Source: Gammaproteobacteria bacterium (GTDB lineage Bacteria > Pseudomonadota > Gammaproteobacteria > Pseudomonadales > Azotimanducaceae_A). From it: DNA of 13,214 nucleotides. Both the position numbers and the translations under genes were made by a program. The stretch lies in NCBI GenBank assembly GCA_026713405.1, contig JAPOON010000710.1, positions 1 through 13,214 on the forward strand, read 5' to 3'. Below the pieces are notes generated by a model. The model was not told the DNA's origin. It did not search any database and was given only the letters and a program-made list of their open reading frames with translations. This document shows positions 6,027 through 12,255 of this stretch, in pieces. Position 1 is the stretch's first letter. Every line of letters starts with the position of its first letter.

Positions 6027-6965
6027 ATGTCAGCCGTGGTAACCCCACAGTACTGCGAGTCCCTCTGGAGCCGGGTCTGCAACTGGAAACGATGGGGCGA
6101 TGACGACCAGGCGGGCGCGCTCAACCTGATCACTCCCGAGAAACGAATCGCCGCGAGCAGGCTGGTCTCGGAGGGCGTCCCGGTCGGTCTCGGCAACCCC
6201 TGGCCCACCGCGCCCGGCCCGCACAACGGCTGGCCGGCGGAACACCGCATGATACGGGCGGGGGACGACCCTCACTATCCGGGCGTCCCCGGGCTCTCGG
6301 TGGCGCTCGACTATATCGGCGTACAGCACCACGGCATTGCCTGTTCGCACATTGACGCGCTCTGCCACGTCTTCGTGCGGGAGCGGATGTACAACGGCTA
6401 TCCGGCAGCCGATGTCAGGAGCACCGGCGCGCTGCGCAACGACATGGCGCCGATGGCGGACGGCATCGTCACCCGGGGCGTTTTGCTCGCCCTGCCGGCA
6501 ACGGCGGGCACGGAAACGCTGGACGGATTTCATCGAATCACGGCGGATGAAATGAGCCGTGCCGAGAAATCGGGCGGCGTGCGCGTAGAACCCGGAGACG
6601 TGCTGATTGTCCACAAGGGGCGCCAGCGGAGGGTGGCGGAGGAGGGCCATACCGACCCCGTGGCCACGGGCATGCCCGGCCTGCATCCGGAGTGCGCAAC
6701 TTGGCTCCATGAGCGGGGTGTGTCCATCCTGGGCAGCGATTACATGAACGACCCCCAGCCCAACTGGGACTGTCCCGGCTGGCCGATACCCATCCATTAC
6801 CTGGGGATTTGCGGCATGGGCATGACCCTGCTGCACAATCTCGACACGGAGGCGCTGGCAGACCACTGCCGGCGCCTCGGGCGCTACGAATTCCTGCTGA
6901 CCATCGCGCCGCTGAAGATTCCCGGCGGCACCGGCTCTCCCCTGAATCCCATCGCGCTGCTGTAG
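6027..6965 (+). CDS. Cyclase-family (kynurenine formamidase-like) metal hydrolase
   Basis: A 312-residue protein of the COG1878/PF04199 'cyclase' family, which includes kynurenine formamidase and isatin hydrolase; these enzymes use bound metal to open amide, lactam or lactone bonds. Seen: the metal site HHGIACSHIDALCH (101-114), a form of HxGTHxDxPxH with His102, His108, Asp110 and His114. The usual GT is replaced by IACS and the usual Pro by Leu-Cys. Also seen are PGDVLIVHKG (189-198) and the family ending GGTGSPLNPIALL. A GGCGGGGG stretch precedes ATG 6027. It lies 12 nt after the monooxygenase and 7 nt before the TetR gene, so the enzymes probably act in sequence: oxygenation, then hydrolytic ring or amide opening. 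That order is inference. Confidence 0.88.
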   Translation: MSAVVTPQYCESLWSRVCNWKRWGDDDQAGALNLITPEKRIAASRLVSEGVPVGLGNPWPTAPGPHNGWPAEHRMIRAGDDPHYPGVPGLSVALDYIGVQHHGIACSHIDALCHVFVRERMYNGYPAADVRSTGALRNDMAPMADGIVTRGVLLALPATAGTETLDGFHRITADEMSRAEKSGGVRVEPGDVLIVHKGRQRRVAEEGHTDPVATGMPGLHPECATWLHERGVSILGSDYMNDPQPNWDCPGWPIPIHYLGICGMGMTLLHNLDTEALADHCRRLGRYEFLLTIAPLKIPGGTGSPLNPIALL

Positions 6966-6972
6966 CCTACAC

Positions 6973-7623
6973 ATGCCGAAAGTCGTCGATCACGCCAAGC
7001 GCCGCCAGGACTTCATCGAAGCCGCCTGCGAAACCATTCTCGAACGCTCCCTGGAAGGCACGACCGTACGCGCCGTTGCCGAGCGGGCGGGGTATACCAC
7101 CGGCGCCCTGGTTCACTACTTCGGCGACAAGGAAGAACTGATTCAACAGGCGCTCAACCATTTCGGCGACCAGGTCCGAACGCGCATGGTGGACGTGAAG
7201 CAAACCAGCCGTGGGCGGGCAGCGCTGCGCCAACTCATGCTGCAGGCGTTACCCGCCGACAGGGCTTCGGCGGGCCGCTGGCGCGCGTGGGTTGCAATGT
7301 GGCACCGCTCGGAGACGAGCGCGGAGATGCGCAAGGAAGAACAGCGGCGCTATCGGGAGTGGCTCGGCAGGATCGGTGACACCCTCAAGGAATCTGTCGA
7401 AGACGGGGAATTGCCGCAGTCGATCCGAATCGAGGAAGAGGCGCGCGCGATCGCGGCGCTGGGTGACGGCGCCGGCGTGCAATACCTGATGGCGGGCGCC
7501 AGGGGCTCACGCAAGGGCGTGACCGGCCTGGTGGATCGCTATCTGGGGCGGCTGTACGGGAGTGCGCACATGCAAGGCGATGCCTCCGAACAGCAAGTGG
7601 AGGACGGCCGGACGCGAAGTTGA
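6973..7623 (+). CDS. TetR-family transcriptional regulator
   Basis: A 216-residue one-component regulator. The N-terminal DNA-binding domain is clear: helix RRQDFIEAACETILER, then the helix-turn-helix TVRAVAERAGYTTGALVHYF (31-50) and the standard GDKEEL continuation. The remaining ~150 residues form the ligand-binding and dimer domain; the WRAWVAMW segment and overall layout recall BetI-like members. It starts 7 nt after the cyclase stop, as the third gene of the operon, so it probably controls its own transcription through the operator at 4796. The same operator sequence stands directly downstream of this gene, in the TonB receptor promoter (7670). A repressor released by a hydrophobic ligand is the family norm; the ligand is not known. 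Confidence 0.93.
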   Translation: MPKVVDHAKRRQDFIEAACETILERSLEGTTVRAVAERAGYTTGALVHYFGDKEELIQQALNHFGDQVRTRMVDVKQTSRGRAALRQLMLQALPADRASAGRWRAWVAMWHRSETSAEMRKEEQRRYREWLGRIGDTLKESVEDGELPQSIRIEEEARAIAALGDGAGVQYLMAGARGSRKGVTGLVDRYLGRLYGSAHMQGDASEQQVEDGRTRS

Positions 7624-7659
7624 CCGAATTGACGGAAGCGAACGCGAGGTGGGGTCCAG

Positions 7660-7688
7660 TGGACGATTTATAACCAGTGTTATATAAC
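7660..7688 (+). promoter_or_regulatory. Candidate promoter of the TonB receptor gene
   Basis: TGGACG (7660-7665) as -35, a 17-bp spacer and TATAAC (7683-7688) as -10. The operator at 7670-7683 fills most of the spacer and touches the -10, an ideal place for a repressor. The predicted start of transcription is near 7695, giving a ~20-nt leader. Confidence 0.5.
7670..7683. promoter_or_regulatory. Inverted-repeat operator ATAAC-N4-GTTAT, copy 2
   Basis: ATAAC (7670-7674) and GTTAT (7679-7683) flank CAGT. Arms and spacing are identical to copy 1 at 4796-4809, while the 4-nt centre differs, as expected for a dimer contacting only the arms. The T/A pair just outside (7669, 7684) extends the symmetry to 16 bp. 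Confidence 0.72.
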
Positions 7689-7697
7689 CCTGGTTGC
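7684..7697. promoter_or_regulatory. Degenerate second operator abutting copy 2
   Basis: ATAAC (7684-7688), CCTG, then GTTGC (7693-7697) repeats the operator layout with two mismatches in the right arm, starting exactly where the perfect copy ends. It may allow a second dimer to bind, or it may be chance similarity in an AT-rich promoter. Confidence 0.35.
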
Positions 7698-7715
7698 AGG
7701 AAGAGGAGAGAGAAC

Positions 7716-9851
7716 ATGACGCCAAACTTGGTCCGGACAATGCCCGCATTGCTGATGGCAGCAATCGTGGCGGCGAATACCGCGAACGGTCAGGCCATCG
7801 AGGAGGTGCTGGTCACGGCGGAGAAGCGCGCCGGTACGGTGCAGGAAACCTCCATCGCCATTACCGCCTATGGCAGCGACGAGTTGGATCTCCGGGGTAT
7901 CGAAGAACTGGAGGATCTGCAGTTCTCCGCGCCCAACCTGGTCATCAGCCACAATTCCCAGTCGCCGGTCACCTACGCCTACATCCGCGGCATCGGGTCA
8001 GACCAACTGGTCGCCGGCTTCGACCCTGGCGTGGCCTACCACGTCGACGGCATCTACGTGGGTCAGCCGTCGGCGATGCCGGGCGACATGTGGGACCTGG
8101 AACGGGTGGAGGTGCTGCGCGGACCCCAGGGCACCCTGTACGGGCGCAATACCACAGGCGGCTCGATCAACGTGATCACCCGGGAACCCAGCGCGGAACC
8201 GGATGCGAACCTCGATGTCACCATCGGCAACTACGGCCGCCAGCGCGTCCGGGCGGCTTTCGGCGGCGAATTGGGCGACGGTGTCTCGGGCCGCCTGTCG
8301 TTCATCAGCGACAACGACAACGGTTACCAGCAGAACTCCGCCGGCGACGACGGCGACCAGACCGACTACACCTCCGTGCGGGGCAAGCTCAAGTTCGACA
8401 TCGGCGACAGCGCCGACATCGTGCTGACCGCCCAGTTGTTCGACAGCGAGGGCCGGCAGTCGCAGAAGCGCCGCGAACCGTTCGGGCCCGTCGACTTCGG
8501 CGGTGGATTCGTCATCAACGTCTACGAAGGGGCGACCCCCAATCCCACCGATCCGCGCAAGGTCGCGAAAAACCATCCCGAGAATCTCGACCTCGAGAAC
8601 CGCTACTTTTCGGGCAAGTTGACCTGGGATCTCGGCTTCGCGGAACTGGTGGCGACCACCGGCTACATCGACAACGAGTGGTACCAGGACACGGACATCG
8701 ACATGTCGGACAACGCAGTGCAGTTCCAGGAATGGCACATGGAAACCGACCAGTTCACCCAGGAAGTGCAGCTTGTCTCCACCTCGGAGGGGCCCTGGGA
8801 GTGGATTCTGGGCGCCTTCTACTTCGACGAGGACCTGGAAACCGACTATTTCTTCGAGGACAGCTCCATCGCCGGCTTCGTCTTCATGAACGGCGGTGCG
8901 CTCGAAACGGAGTCCGTGGCGCTCTATGGCCAGGCTTCCTATGACTTCCGGGATGTGGGCGGCGCACCGTTCCGGGTCGTCGGTGGCCTGCGCTGGACCC
9001 AGGACGAGAAGTGGATCGACGAATTCCAGCAGATCCCGGCGTTCGGCGTCGACCTGGCGGCCGTGATGGAAGAAAAATGGGACGAGATTAGCGGCAAGGT
9101 CGGCATCGACTGGTTCTTCGCCGAGGACGCCATGGCTTACGTGAGCTATTCGCACGGCTACAAGGGCGGCGGTTTCTCGATCGGCCAGTTCGATGTTTTC
9201 GATCCGGAGATCGTGGATTCCTTCGAACTGGGGCTCAAGAGCCGGTTCCTGGAAGACCGAGCCCAGGTCAACGTCTCGGCCTTCTACAACGACTACCAGG
9301 ACCTGCAGGTCAACTTCCTGCTGTTCACCCTGTTCACTACCGACAACGCCGCCGAGGCGACCATCCAGGGGCTCGAGGTGGAAGGCACCTTCATCCCGGT
9401 GGACAACCTGCAGTTGAATGCCACGGTCACCTGGCTCGATGCCGAGTTCGACCGCTACCAGTTCACGCCCGCCATCTCGCTGGACGGCACCACCCTGAAC
9501 CGGGCGCCGGAGTTCACCACCGCCCTGACCGCCCAGTACGACTGGCCGCTGGCGAACGGCACCGCGGTCACCGCACGCGTGGACTTCTACTGGCAGGACG
9601 ATGTCTATTACCGGGTGCAGAACATCGACCGGCACCAGGGGGATGACTTCCACACCCTGGACCTCAGGCTGATGTGGACGGGCGCCGGCGACCGGTGGGT
9701 TGTGGACCTGTTCGCGAAAAACGTCACCGACGAGGACAATCAGCGTGGCCTGACCGTCTCCGACGGCCTGTCCACGGGCAGCAACAGCTTTGTAACCTAT
9801 TACCCGCCGCGCACCTACGGTGTGCGGGTCGGCTGGCGCTGGAGCGGATGA
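7716..9851 (+). CDS. TonB-dependent outer-membrane receptor
   Basis: A 711-residue outer-membrane receptor that imports a ligand using energy from TonB-ExbBD. ATG 7716 is the start: GAGGAG lies 7 nt upstream and it gives a proper signal peptide (VRTMPALLMAAIVAANTANG, cut near residue 25-27). Next come the TonB box region IEEVLVTAEKR (28-38), the plug domain with YIRGIGSD, and the conserved LERVEVLRGPQGTLYGRNTT stretch. The barrel is rich in aromatic strands, including AYVSYSHGYKGGGF and RTYGVRVGWRW at the end. The type is common in sphingomonads and marine gammaproteobacteria with many such receptors. An operator shared with the monooxygenase operon links ligand import to its metabolism. The stop overlaps the next gene's ATG. 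The ligand is unknown. Confidence 0.95.
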   Translation: MTPNLVRTMPALLMAAIVAANTANGQAIEEVLVTAEKRAGTVQETSIAITAYGSDELDLRGIEELEDLQFSAPNLVISHNSQSPVTYAYIRGIGSDQLVAGFDPGVAYHVDGIYVGQPSAMPGDMWDLERVEVLRGPQGTLYGRNTTGGSINVITREPSAEPDANLDVTIGNYGRQRVRAAFGGELGDGVSGRLSFISDNDNGYQQNSAGDDGDQTDYTSVRGKLKFDIGDSADIVLTAQLFDSEGRQSQKRREPFGPVDFGGGFVINVYEGATPNPTDPRKVAKNHPENLDLENRYFSGKLTWDLGFAELVATTGYIDNEWYQDTDIDMSDNAVQFQEWHMETDQFTQEVQLVSTSEGPWEWILGAFYFDEDLETDYFFEDSSIAGFVFMNGGALETESVALYGQASYDFRDVGGAPFRVVGGLRWTQDEKWIDEFQQIPAFGVDLAAVMEEKWDEISGKVGIDWFFAEDAMAYVSYSHGYKGGGFSIGQFDVFDPEIVDSFELGLKSRFLEDRAQVNVSAFYNDYQDLQVNFLLFTLFTTDNAAEATIQGLEVEGTFIPVDNLQLNATVTWLDAEFDRYQFTPAISLDGTTLNRAPEFTTALTAQYDWPLANGTAVTARVDFYWQDDVYYRVQNIDRHQGDDFHTLDLRLMWTGAGDRWVVDLFAKNVTDEDNQRGLTVSDGLSTGSNSFVTYYPPRTYGVRVGWRWSG

Positions 9852-10381
9852 CGATGGCTGAAGCAGGCAAATGGCGTGCGCGCTCGATCTTTCATTTCAT
9901 CCTGCCGTGCACGAATGTCGAACGGTCAATGGCGTTCTACGCCCACTTCGGGTTCGAACCCATCAAGGACAACCGCGAGGTGCATTGGCCGGACTACGTG
10001 GGCGACAACTTCAACATGATCCCCGGCGCGCAGGGCAGGGCGGTTCAGCTTGTTCTGCCGCACGACGACAAGCTGCAGACCCGCATCGATCTCATCGAGT
10101 GGGTGAAACCCCGCTGGCGCAATTCCAACGACGGCAAGTCTCTGGAGGAACGCATTCCCCGGGTAATGGCGCTGCTTACGGAAAACGTCCATGCCGCCGC
10201 GGCCGACCTGGAAAGCCGCGGCTTCAAGCCGACGAATCCGGTGCGCGACCCCGACCCGGTGATCGGGGTTCAGGGTGTCGTCTGTTTCGAGGACCCGGAC
10301 GGGCACATTGTGGAGTTGATCGAGTATTTCGGCGACCAGTTGGGCAGCCGTACCGACGACTTGCCTAAACGGGAAGCTTGA
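9848..10381 (+). CDS. VOC/glyoxalase-fold protein
   Basis: A 177-residue protein of the vicinal-oxygen-chelate superfamily, which includes glyoxalase I, extradiol dioxygenases and resistance proteins. Seen: first module strand SIFHFILPCTNVERSMAFY with candidate ligand His16, DLIEW with Glu84, and the second-module signature CFEDPDGHIVELIEYF with Glu156. These fit the His/Glu/Glu-type metal site of the fold, so an active metalloenzyme is plausible. ATG 9848 overlaps the receptor stop as ATGA, with GGAG 3 nt upstream; ATG 9854 has the same GGAG at 9 nt and may be the real start. Tight coupling to the TonB receptor suggests it handles the imported compound. No substrate can be named. Confidence 0.87.
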   Translation: MTMAEAGKWRARSIFHFILPCTNVERSMAFYAHFGFEPIKDNREVHWPDYVGDNFNMIPGAQGRAVQLVLPHDDKLQTRIDLIEWVKPRWRNSNDGKSLEERIPRVMALLTENVHAAAADLESRGFKPTNPVRDPDPVIGVQGVVCFEDPDGHIVELIEYFGDQLGSRTDDLPKREA

Positions 10382-10559
10382 ACCTGGAATCTGGGAGCCT
10401 GCGCTCCTGGAACGACAACTGCGAAGACTGTTCGGTTTGCTGGCGGCGGTCGTCGGCTCGACAGTCGACCCTTCTTTCTGACTTATCTGCGCAATCGCAA
10501 CCTTCAACCGCGACGTTGAAAGCGCTTCACGGGCATGCGTGCTGGAGCAGTATCAGATA

Positions 10560-10588
10560 TTGATACAGGTAAACGGCACTTATAGTAT
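10560..10588 (+). promoter_or_regulatory. Candidate promoter of vapBC2
   Basis: TTGATA (10560-10565) as -35, with either TATAGT (10581-10586, 15-bp spacer) or TAGTAT (10583-10588, 17-bp spacer) as -10. Both elements lie within or between the arms of the inverted repeat at 10561-10602. Confidence 0.5.
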
Positions 10589-10602
10589 GGTTGCCTGTAT
10601 CA
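10561..10602. promoter_or_regulatory. Operator-like inverted repeat before vapBC2
   Basis: TGATACAGG (10561-10569) and CCTGTATCA (10594-10602) are perfect 9-bp inverted arms 24 nt apart. A further TATCA/TGATA pair (10551-10565) sits on the left. The arms bracket the -10 element, as expected for autoregulation by an antitoxin or toxin-antitoxin complex. Confidence 0.6.
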
Positions 10603-10621
10603 GTATTAACGGGTACCCATA

Positions 10622-10867
10622 TTGAAGACGACGATCGAGATCACGGATGACCTGGCAAGGAAAGCCAGAGCCCATGCGGCAAGGGAGAACACGACCCTGC
10701 GGTCACTGGTTGAACGTGGCCTGCGCCTGGCGATGCGCGACGATGGGCACCGGCAGCGCTTTGTCCTGCGCGATGCGTCCGTGGCTGGCCGGGGCCTGCA
10801 ACGCGGCTATCGCGACGCCGACTGGGCACGCATCCGGGAAGCCATCTACGAGGATCGCGGCGGGTGA
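10622..10867 (+). CDS. vapB: Ribbon-helix-helix antitoxin (module 2)
   Basis: An 81-residue antitoxin. The N-terminal strand KTTIEITDD and helices LARKARAHAARENT and LRSLVERGLRLAM form a ribbon-helix-helix pattern common in VapB proteins. The C-terminal part (RGYRDADWARIREAIYEDRG) is the likely toxin-binding tail. The start codon is TTG (10622), preceded by ACGGG at 8 nt; no in-frame ATG gives the conserved N-terminus. It overlaps the toxin gene as GTGA. The inverted repeat upstream suggests it represses its own promoter. This antitoxin does not resemble the other two in the window beyond the fold. Confidence 0.82.
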   Translation: MKTTIEITDDLARKARAHAARENTTLRSLVERGLRLAMRDDGHRQRFVLRDASVAGRGLQRGYRDADWARIREAIYEDRGG

Positions 10868-11298
10868 TCGCGACCGATACCAACATCCTCGTCTACGCCC
10901 ACCGCGCGGACTCGGAGTGGCATGCAAAGGCGCGGGAGCGCGTCGCTTCGCTCGCCGAAGGGCGCGTCACCTGGGGGCTGCCATGGCCGTGCATTCACGA
11001 GTTTCTGGCGATTGCGAGCCATGCGCGGATCTATGATCCACCATCCACCATCGCGGAAGTGATCGACCAGGTAGACGCATGGTTTGCGTCGCCGGTCGCG
11101 TTGCTCCTGTCTGAAACGGACTCGCACTGGGACCTGCTCAAGAACCAGCTTCGCAACGGCCGGGTGAGAGGGCCGGTGGTGCATGACGCGCGTGTCGCTA
11201 CCCTCTGTGTCGGGCACGGCGTCACGGAATTCTGGACCGCCGACCGGGACTTCAGCCGGTTTCCGAACCTAGCCGTGCGGAATCCGCTTCAGGACTGA
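10864..11298 (+). CDS. vapC: PIN-domain ribonuclease toxin, VapC-like (module 2)
   Basis: A 144-residue PIN protein starting at GTG 10864, which overlaps the antitoxin stop by 4 nt. Metal-binding acids are all visible: Asp5 (ATDTNILVYA), Glu46 (IHEFL), Asp108 (VVHDARVATLC) and Asp127/Asp129 (TADRDF). The DTNILVYA opening and the HDARVATL and TADRDFSRF blocks are classic for VapC RNases, so an intact Mg-dependent toxin is expected. It acts in the cytoplasm on structured RNA; the exact target is unknown. The gene converges with the third module, and a hairpin lies in the gap. Confidence 0.9.
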   Translation: MIATDTNILVYAHRADSEWHAKARERVASLAEGRVTWGLPWPCIHEFLAIASHARIYDPPSTIAEVIDQVDAWFASPVALLLSETDSHWDLLKNQLRNGRVRGPVVHDARVATLCVGHGVTEFWTADRDFSRFPNLAVRNPLQD

Positions 11299-11322
11299 GA
11301 GCGGGTTCGACCTGCGGGGTGC

Positions 11323-11346
11323 GTGTTCCGATTCAAGGCGGAACAC
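11323..11346. terminator. Hairpin between convergent vapC2 and vapC3
   Basis: GTGTTCCG (11323-11330) and CGGAACAC (11339-11346) form a perfect 8-bp stem with an 8-nt loop, placed between two genes that point at each other. It could end both transcripts. It is followed by TTCCC on + and by GCACC on -, so the U tract is poor and a terminator role is only likely. Confidence 0.45.
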
Positions 11347-11468
11347 TTCCCACAAGATGTGACGATCGACTCGGGAGGATGCCGTGAGTGACATTTCGCG
11401 CTCCACACCTCAGGTTTTCGCAACAAGTGGAGGTGATCGCCGGCTCGGTAAATCGAGGCACGTTCTGG

Positions 11469-11882
11469 TCACCCAAGGACATCGAATGTGATGTAGTGGT
11501 GACCGCGCTTGATGCGGTAGGTGGCGAAGTCGCCTCGATCGATCGAAAAGACCTTTCGCGAATTGTGGGATTCCGCCATGGCCACCAGCGAGGCATCGGC
11601 GAAATCCATTGGCGCGTCGGCGTATTGCGCCATCAGTTCGAAGCAGCGCATCAATACATCCTCATTGAGAAAGAGAACGTCAAGGCCTCCCTCGGAGATG
11701 AAGTCCATGAGGTTCAATGCGCCGGCGCTCGACGGGTTGAGCAGGTGGAATGCCTCGGTGAGAACCGGCGGGGTGGTCGCCATGGGTTCATCGATTGGCT
11801 TGAGTGTCTCGACGCATCGCCGATGCGCTGCGTCTCTCCGGTCGAACAGGGCGATCAGTGGCCCGGCGTCGACCAGGATCAT
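11469..11882 (-). CDS. vapC: PIN-domain ribonuclease toxin, VapC-like (module 3)
   Basis: A 137-residue PIN protein whose ATG (11882) overlaps the antitoxin TGA by 4 nt. Metal-binding acids: Asp5 (ILVDAGPLIALFD), Glu43 (VLTEAF), Asp96 (MDFADASLVAMAE) and Asp115/Asp118 (SIDRGDF). The DAGPLIALFD opening and DFADASLVAMAE block place it in a PIN subgroup distinct from module 2 and closer in layout to module 1. All catalytic positions are present, so it should be active. The C-terminus ends with HHYITFDVLG. The RNA target is not predictable. About 170 bp separate its stop from vapC2. Confidence 0.9.
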   Translation of the reverse strand: MILVDAGPLIALFDRRDAAHRRCVETLKPIDEPMATTPPVLTEAFHLLNPSSAGALNLMDFISEGGLDVLFLNEDVLMRCFELMAQYADAPMDFADASLVAMAESHNSRKVFSIDRGDFATYRIKRGHHYITFDVLG

Positions 11883-12139
11883 CGCCCGTATTTCTTGCGA
11901 ATATTCTCCGAGACCCGCTCCTTCCGGTCGGTGGCCGGCCCGACTGCATCGCCTTCGGGGCCGAGCTCGATCCGACTATAGATCTCATACGGCTTCACTG
12001 ACGCTGTCTTTTCCGCGACTGACGCGTACGCGTGCAATCCGCGTTTGAGCACGCCCGAAATCGAAAGTCCCGTCGCTTTCTGCAAGGCTGCCAGGGTCCT
12101 TTCCGATTCGTCGTCGAGCCGGACTGTCCTGATGCTCAT
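11879..12139 (-). CDS. Ribbon-helix-helix antitoxin (module 3)
   Basis: An 86-residue protein. ATG 12139 is the start because GAGGG lies 6 nt upstream and the ribbon-helix-helix opens right there (IRTVRLDDES, then helices ERTLAALQKATG and SISGVLKRGLHAYASVAEK). A longer frame reaches 12463 but runs antisense to nothing useful and overlaps the oxygenase gene in another frame, so it is rejected. The tail KERVSENIRKKYGR is basic, with KPYEIYSRIELG in the middle as the likely toxin-binding part. A perfect 9-bp inverted repeat just upstream is its probable operator. Confidence 0.82.
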   Translation of the reverse strand: MSIRTVRLDDESERTLAALQKATGLSISGVLKRGLHAYASVAEKTASVKPYEIYSRIELGPEGDAVGPATDRKERVSENIRKKYGR

Positions 12140-12155
12140 GGTCAACCCTCGAATC

Positions 12156-12180
12156 TTTGTAATATGGACTGTATTACAAA
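12156..12180. promoter_or_regulatory. Operator-like inverted repeat before vapBC3
   Basis: TTTGTAATA (12156-12164), a 7-nt spacer and TATTACAAA (12172-12180) form perfect 9-bp arms, 16 bp before the antitoxin ATG (on -). The AT-rich arms contain TATTAC on the - strand, a possible -10, so binding by the ribbon-helix-helix antitoxin would close the promoter. Confidence 0.65.
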
Positions 12181-12255
12181 TCGCGCGCTCGCTCCAGCGG
12201 CTGCACGCCCTGGCCAGGGGATTGGGTCTGCCATTTGCGCAGCAGGCAAAGCGGA

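Larger units (their letters stand above)
10382..10621. other. Intergenic region carrying the vapBC2 control elements
   Basis: About 240 bp without a convincing gene. The first half has only a weak 5-bp hairpin (GGAGC 10394-10398, GCTCC 10403-10407) that could end the receptor transcript. From 10550 on it is more AT-rich and repeats the word GTATCAG (10550-10556, 10597-10603) within the promoter and operator of module 2. Confidence 0.55.

Noticed and set aside
6030..6974. A 314-codon open frame on - across the cyclase gene
   Set aside because: Antisense shadow of a recognisable metal hydrolase; composition is Arg/His/Pro-rich as expected for a shadow frame.
7998..9653. A 551-codon open frame on - across the TonB receptor gene
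   Set aside because: It is the mirror of a GC-rich coding region; its product is low-complexity and resembles nothing, while the + frame is a complete TonB receptor.
10448..10480. Possible terminator GGTCG...CGACC followed by CTTCTTTCT
   Set aside because: The stem is only 5 bp with a 13-nt loop and the T-rich part is interrupted; too weak to call.
10378..10563. A 61-codon ORF after the VOC gene
   Set aside because: It starts with TTG, has Ser/Cys/Trp-rich composition and runs into the operator repeats of vapBC2; no coding signal is visible.
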